A DNA stretch of 6,545 nucleotides from positions 1-6,545 of the forward strand of contig DDEP01000022.1 in the NCBI GenBank assembly GCA_002336465.1, read 5' to 3'. Origin of the DNA: Pedobacter sp. UBA1951 (lineage in GTDB: Bacteria > Bacteroidota > Bacteroidia > Sphingobacteriales > Sphingobacteriaceae). Below the pieces are notes generated by a model that saw only the letters and a program-made list of their open reading frames with translations, was not told the DNA's origin and did no database searches. The translations under genes and the position numbers were made by a program. Below are positions 6,296 to 6,545 of the stretch, in pieces (within the stretch, counting starts at the first letter, position 1; each line of letters opens with the position of its first letter).

Positions 6296-6545
6296 ATGAA
6301 ACCAAAAATGATATGGGCCAATCTGGCCGTAAGCAATTTAGAGCGCACCACAAAATTCTATACCAGCTTAGGCTTTAAACCTAATGGTACAAATGAACAG
6401 CTTACCAGTTTTATAATTGGCGAAAACGCATTTATCGTACATTTCTTTTTAAAAGAAGCCCTGCAAGCTAATATGAACATAGAAATAGCAGATGGAAATT
6501 TGGCTTCCGAAATATTGTTTACCCTTTCTGCAGAAAGCAAAGAAG
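6296..6545 (+). CDS. VOC-superfamily (glyoxalase/bleomycin-resistance fold) protein, 3'-truncated by window edge
   Basis: Only the first 83 residues are visible; the frame is open to the window end. The N-terminus MKPKMIWANLAVSNLERT (strand, then helix), followed by TKFYTSLGFKPN (19-30) and the strands LTSFIIGENAFIVHFFLKE (36-54), is the first beta-alpha-beta-beta-beta module of the vicinal oxygen chelate fold. ASEILFTLSAESKE (70-83) begins the second module. The spacing and the LSAES motif resemble the small COG3607 'predicted lactoylglutathione lyase' group, by resemblance from memory. A metal-ligand His often found in the first strand of true glyoxalase I is Asn9 here; His49 lies at the end of the visible module. 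The enzymatic activity and substrate are therefore unassigned. ATG 6296 is preceded by A-rich sequence without a Shine-Dalgarno. The gene lies 87 nt beyond the operon and after a probable terminator, so it is likely a separate unit. Confidence 0.85.
   Translation, partial: MKPKMIWANLAVSNLERTTKFYTSLGFKPNGTNEQLTSFIIGENAFIVHFFLKEALQANMNIEIADGNLASEILFTLSAESKE

Noticed and set aside
6358..6540. Minus-strand 60-codon open frame
   Set aside because: It is antisense to the VOC-fold gene, whose + strand reading has clear family motifs.
1..6545. CRISPR array, tRNA/rRNA, transposase or phage genes
   Set aside because: No regularly spaced repeats, no tRNA-like or rRNA stretches, and no recombinase or phage-like proteins are seen; nearly all bases are accounted for by five + strand genes.

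Overview
The window is AT-leaning bacterial DNA with A-rich sequence instead of strong Shine-Dalgarno sites, TTA-rich leucine codons, and an outer-membrane barrel and efflux proteins that look like Bacteroidota homologues. A Sphingobacteriaceae member (Pedobacter- or Mucilaginibacter-like) is my best guess. That is a judgement from style and protein resemblance, since no marker gene is present.

Layout, all on the + strand. Bases 1-900 hold the C-terminal 299 residues of a periplasmic adaptor (membrane fusion protein, CzcB type) whose start lies before the window. Bases 901-1044 are non-coding and carry an imperfect 23-nt inverted repeat plus a shorter degenerate direct copy of the same unit. 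Bases 1045-4146 hold a complete heavy-metal RND pump (CzcA/CusA family, 1033 aa, GTG start). Bases 4158-5456 hold a complete TolC-family outer-membrane channel (CzcC type, 432 aa). Bases 5468-6208 hold a 246-aa secreted protein that looks like a small outer-membrane beta-barrel. A probable intrinsic terminator follows (about 6215-6274). Bases 6296-6545 hold the first 83 codons of a VOC/glyoxalase-fold protein, cut by the window end.

The first three genes supply every part of a tripartite cation exporter: the proton-driven inner-membrane pump, the periplasmic adaptor and the outer-membrane duct. The pump's TM4 carries the D-x5-D-x6-E charge pattern of the CzcA-type heavy-metal group. By remembered alignment it keeps only one of the three CusA copper-site methionines, so divalent cations (Zn/Co/Cd/Ni) are a better guess than Cu/Ag. 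The fourth cistron is joined to czcC by an 11-nt spacer that is 10/11 identical to the czcA-czcC spacer, so it is probably co-expressed with the pump, but its role is unknown. The VOC gene lies beyond the terminator and is probably a separate unit.

This is mostly a standard metal-efflux operon and I do not see a clearly new system. The parts worth a second look are the palindromic repeat between adaptor and pump, the extra barrel-like protein, and the near-duplicate intergenic junctions.
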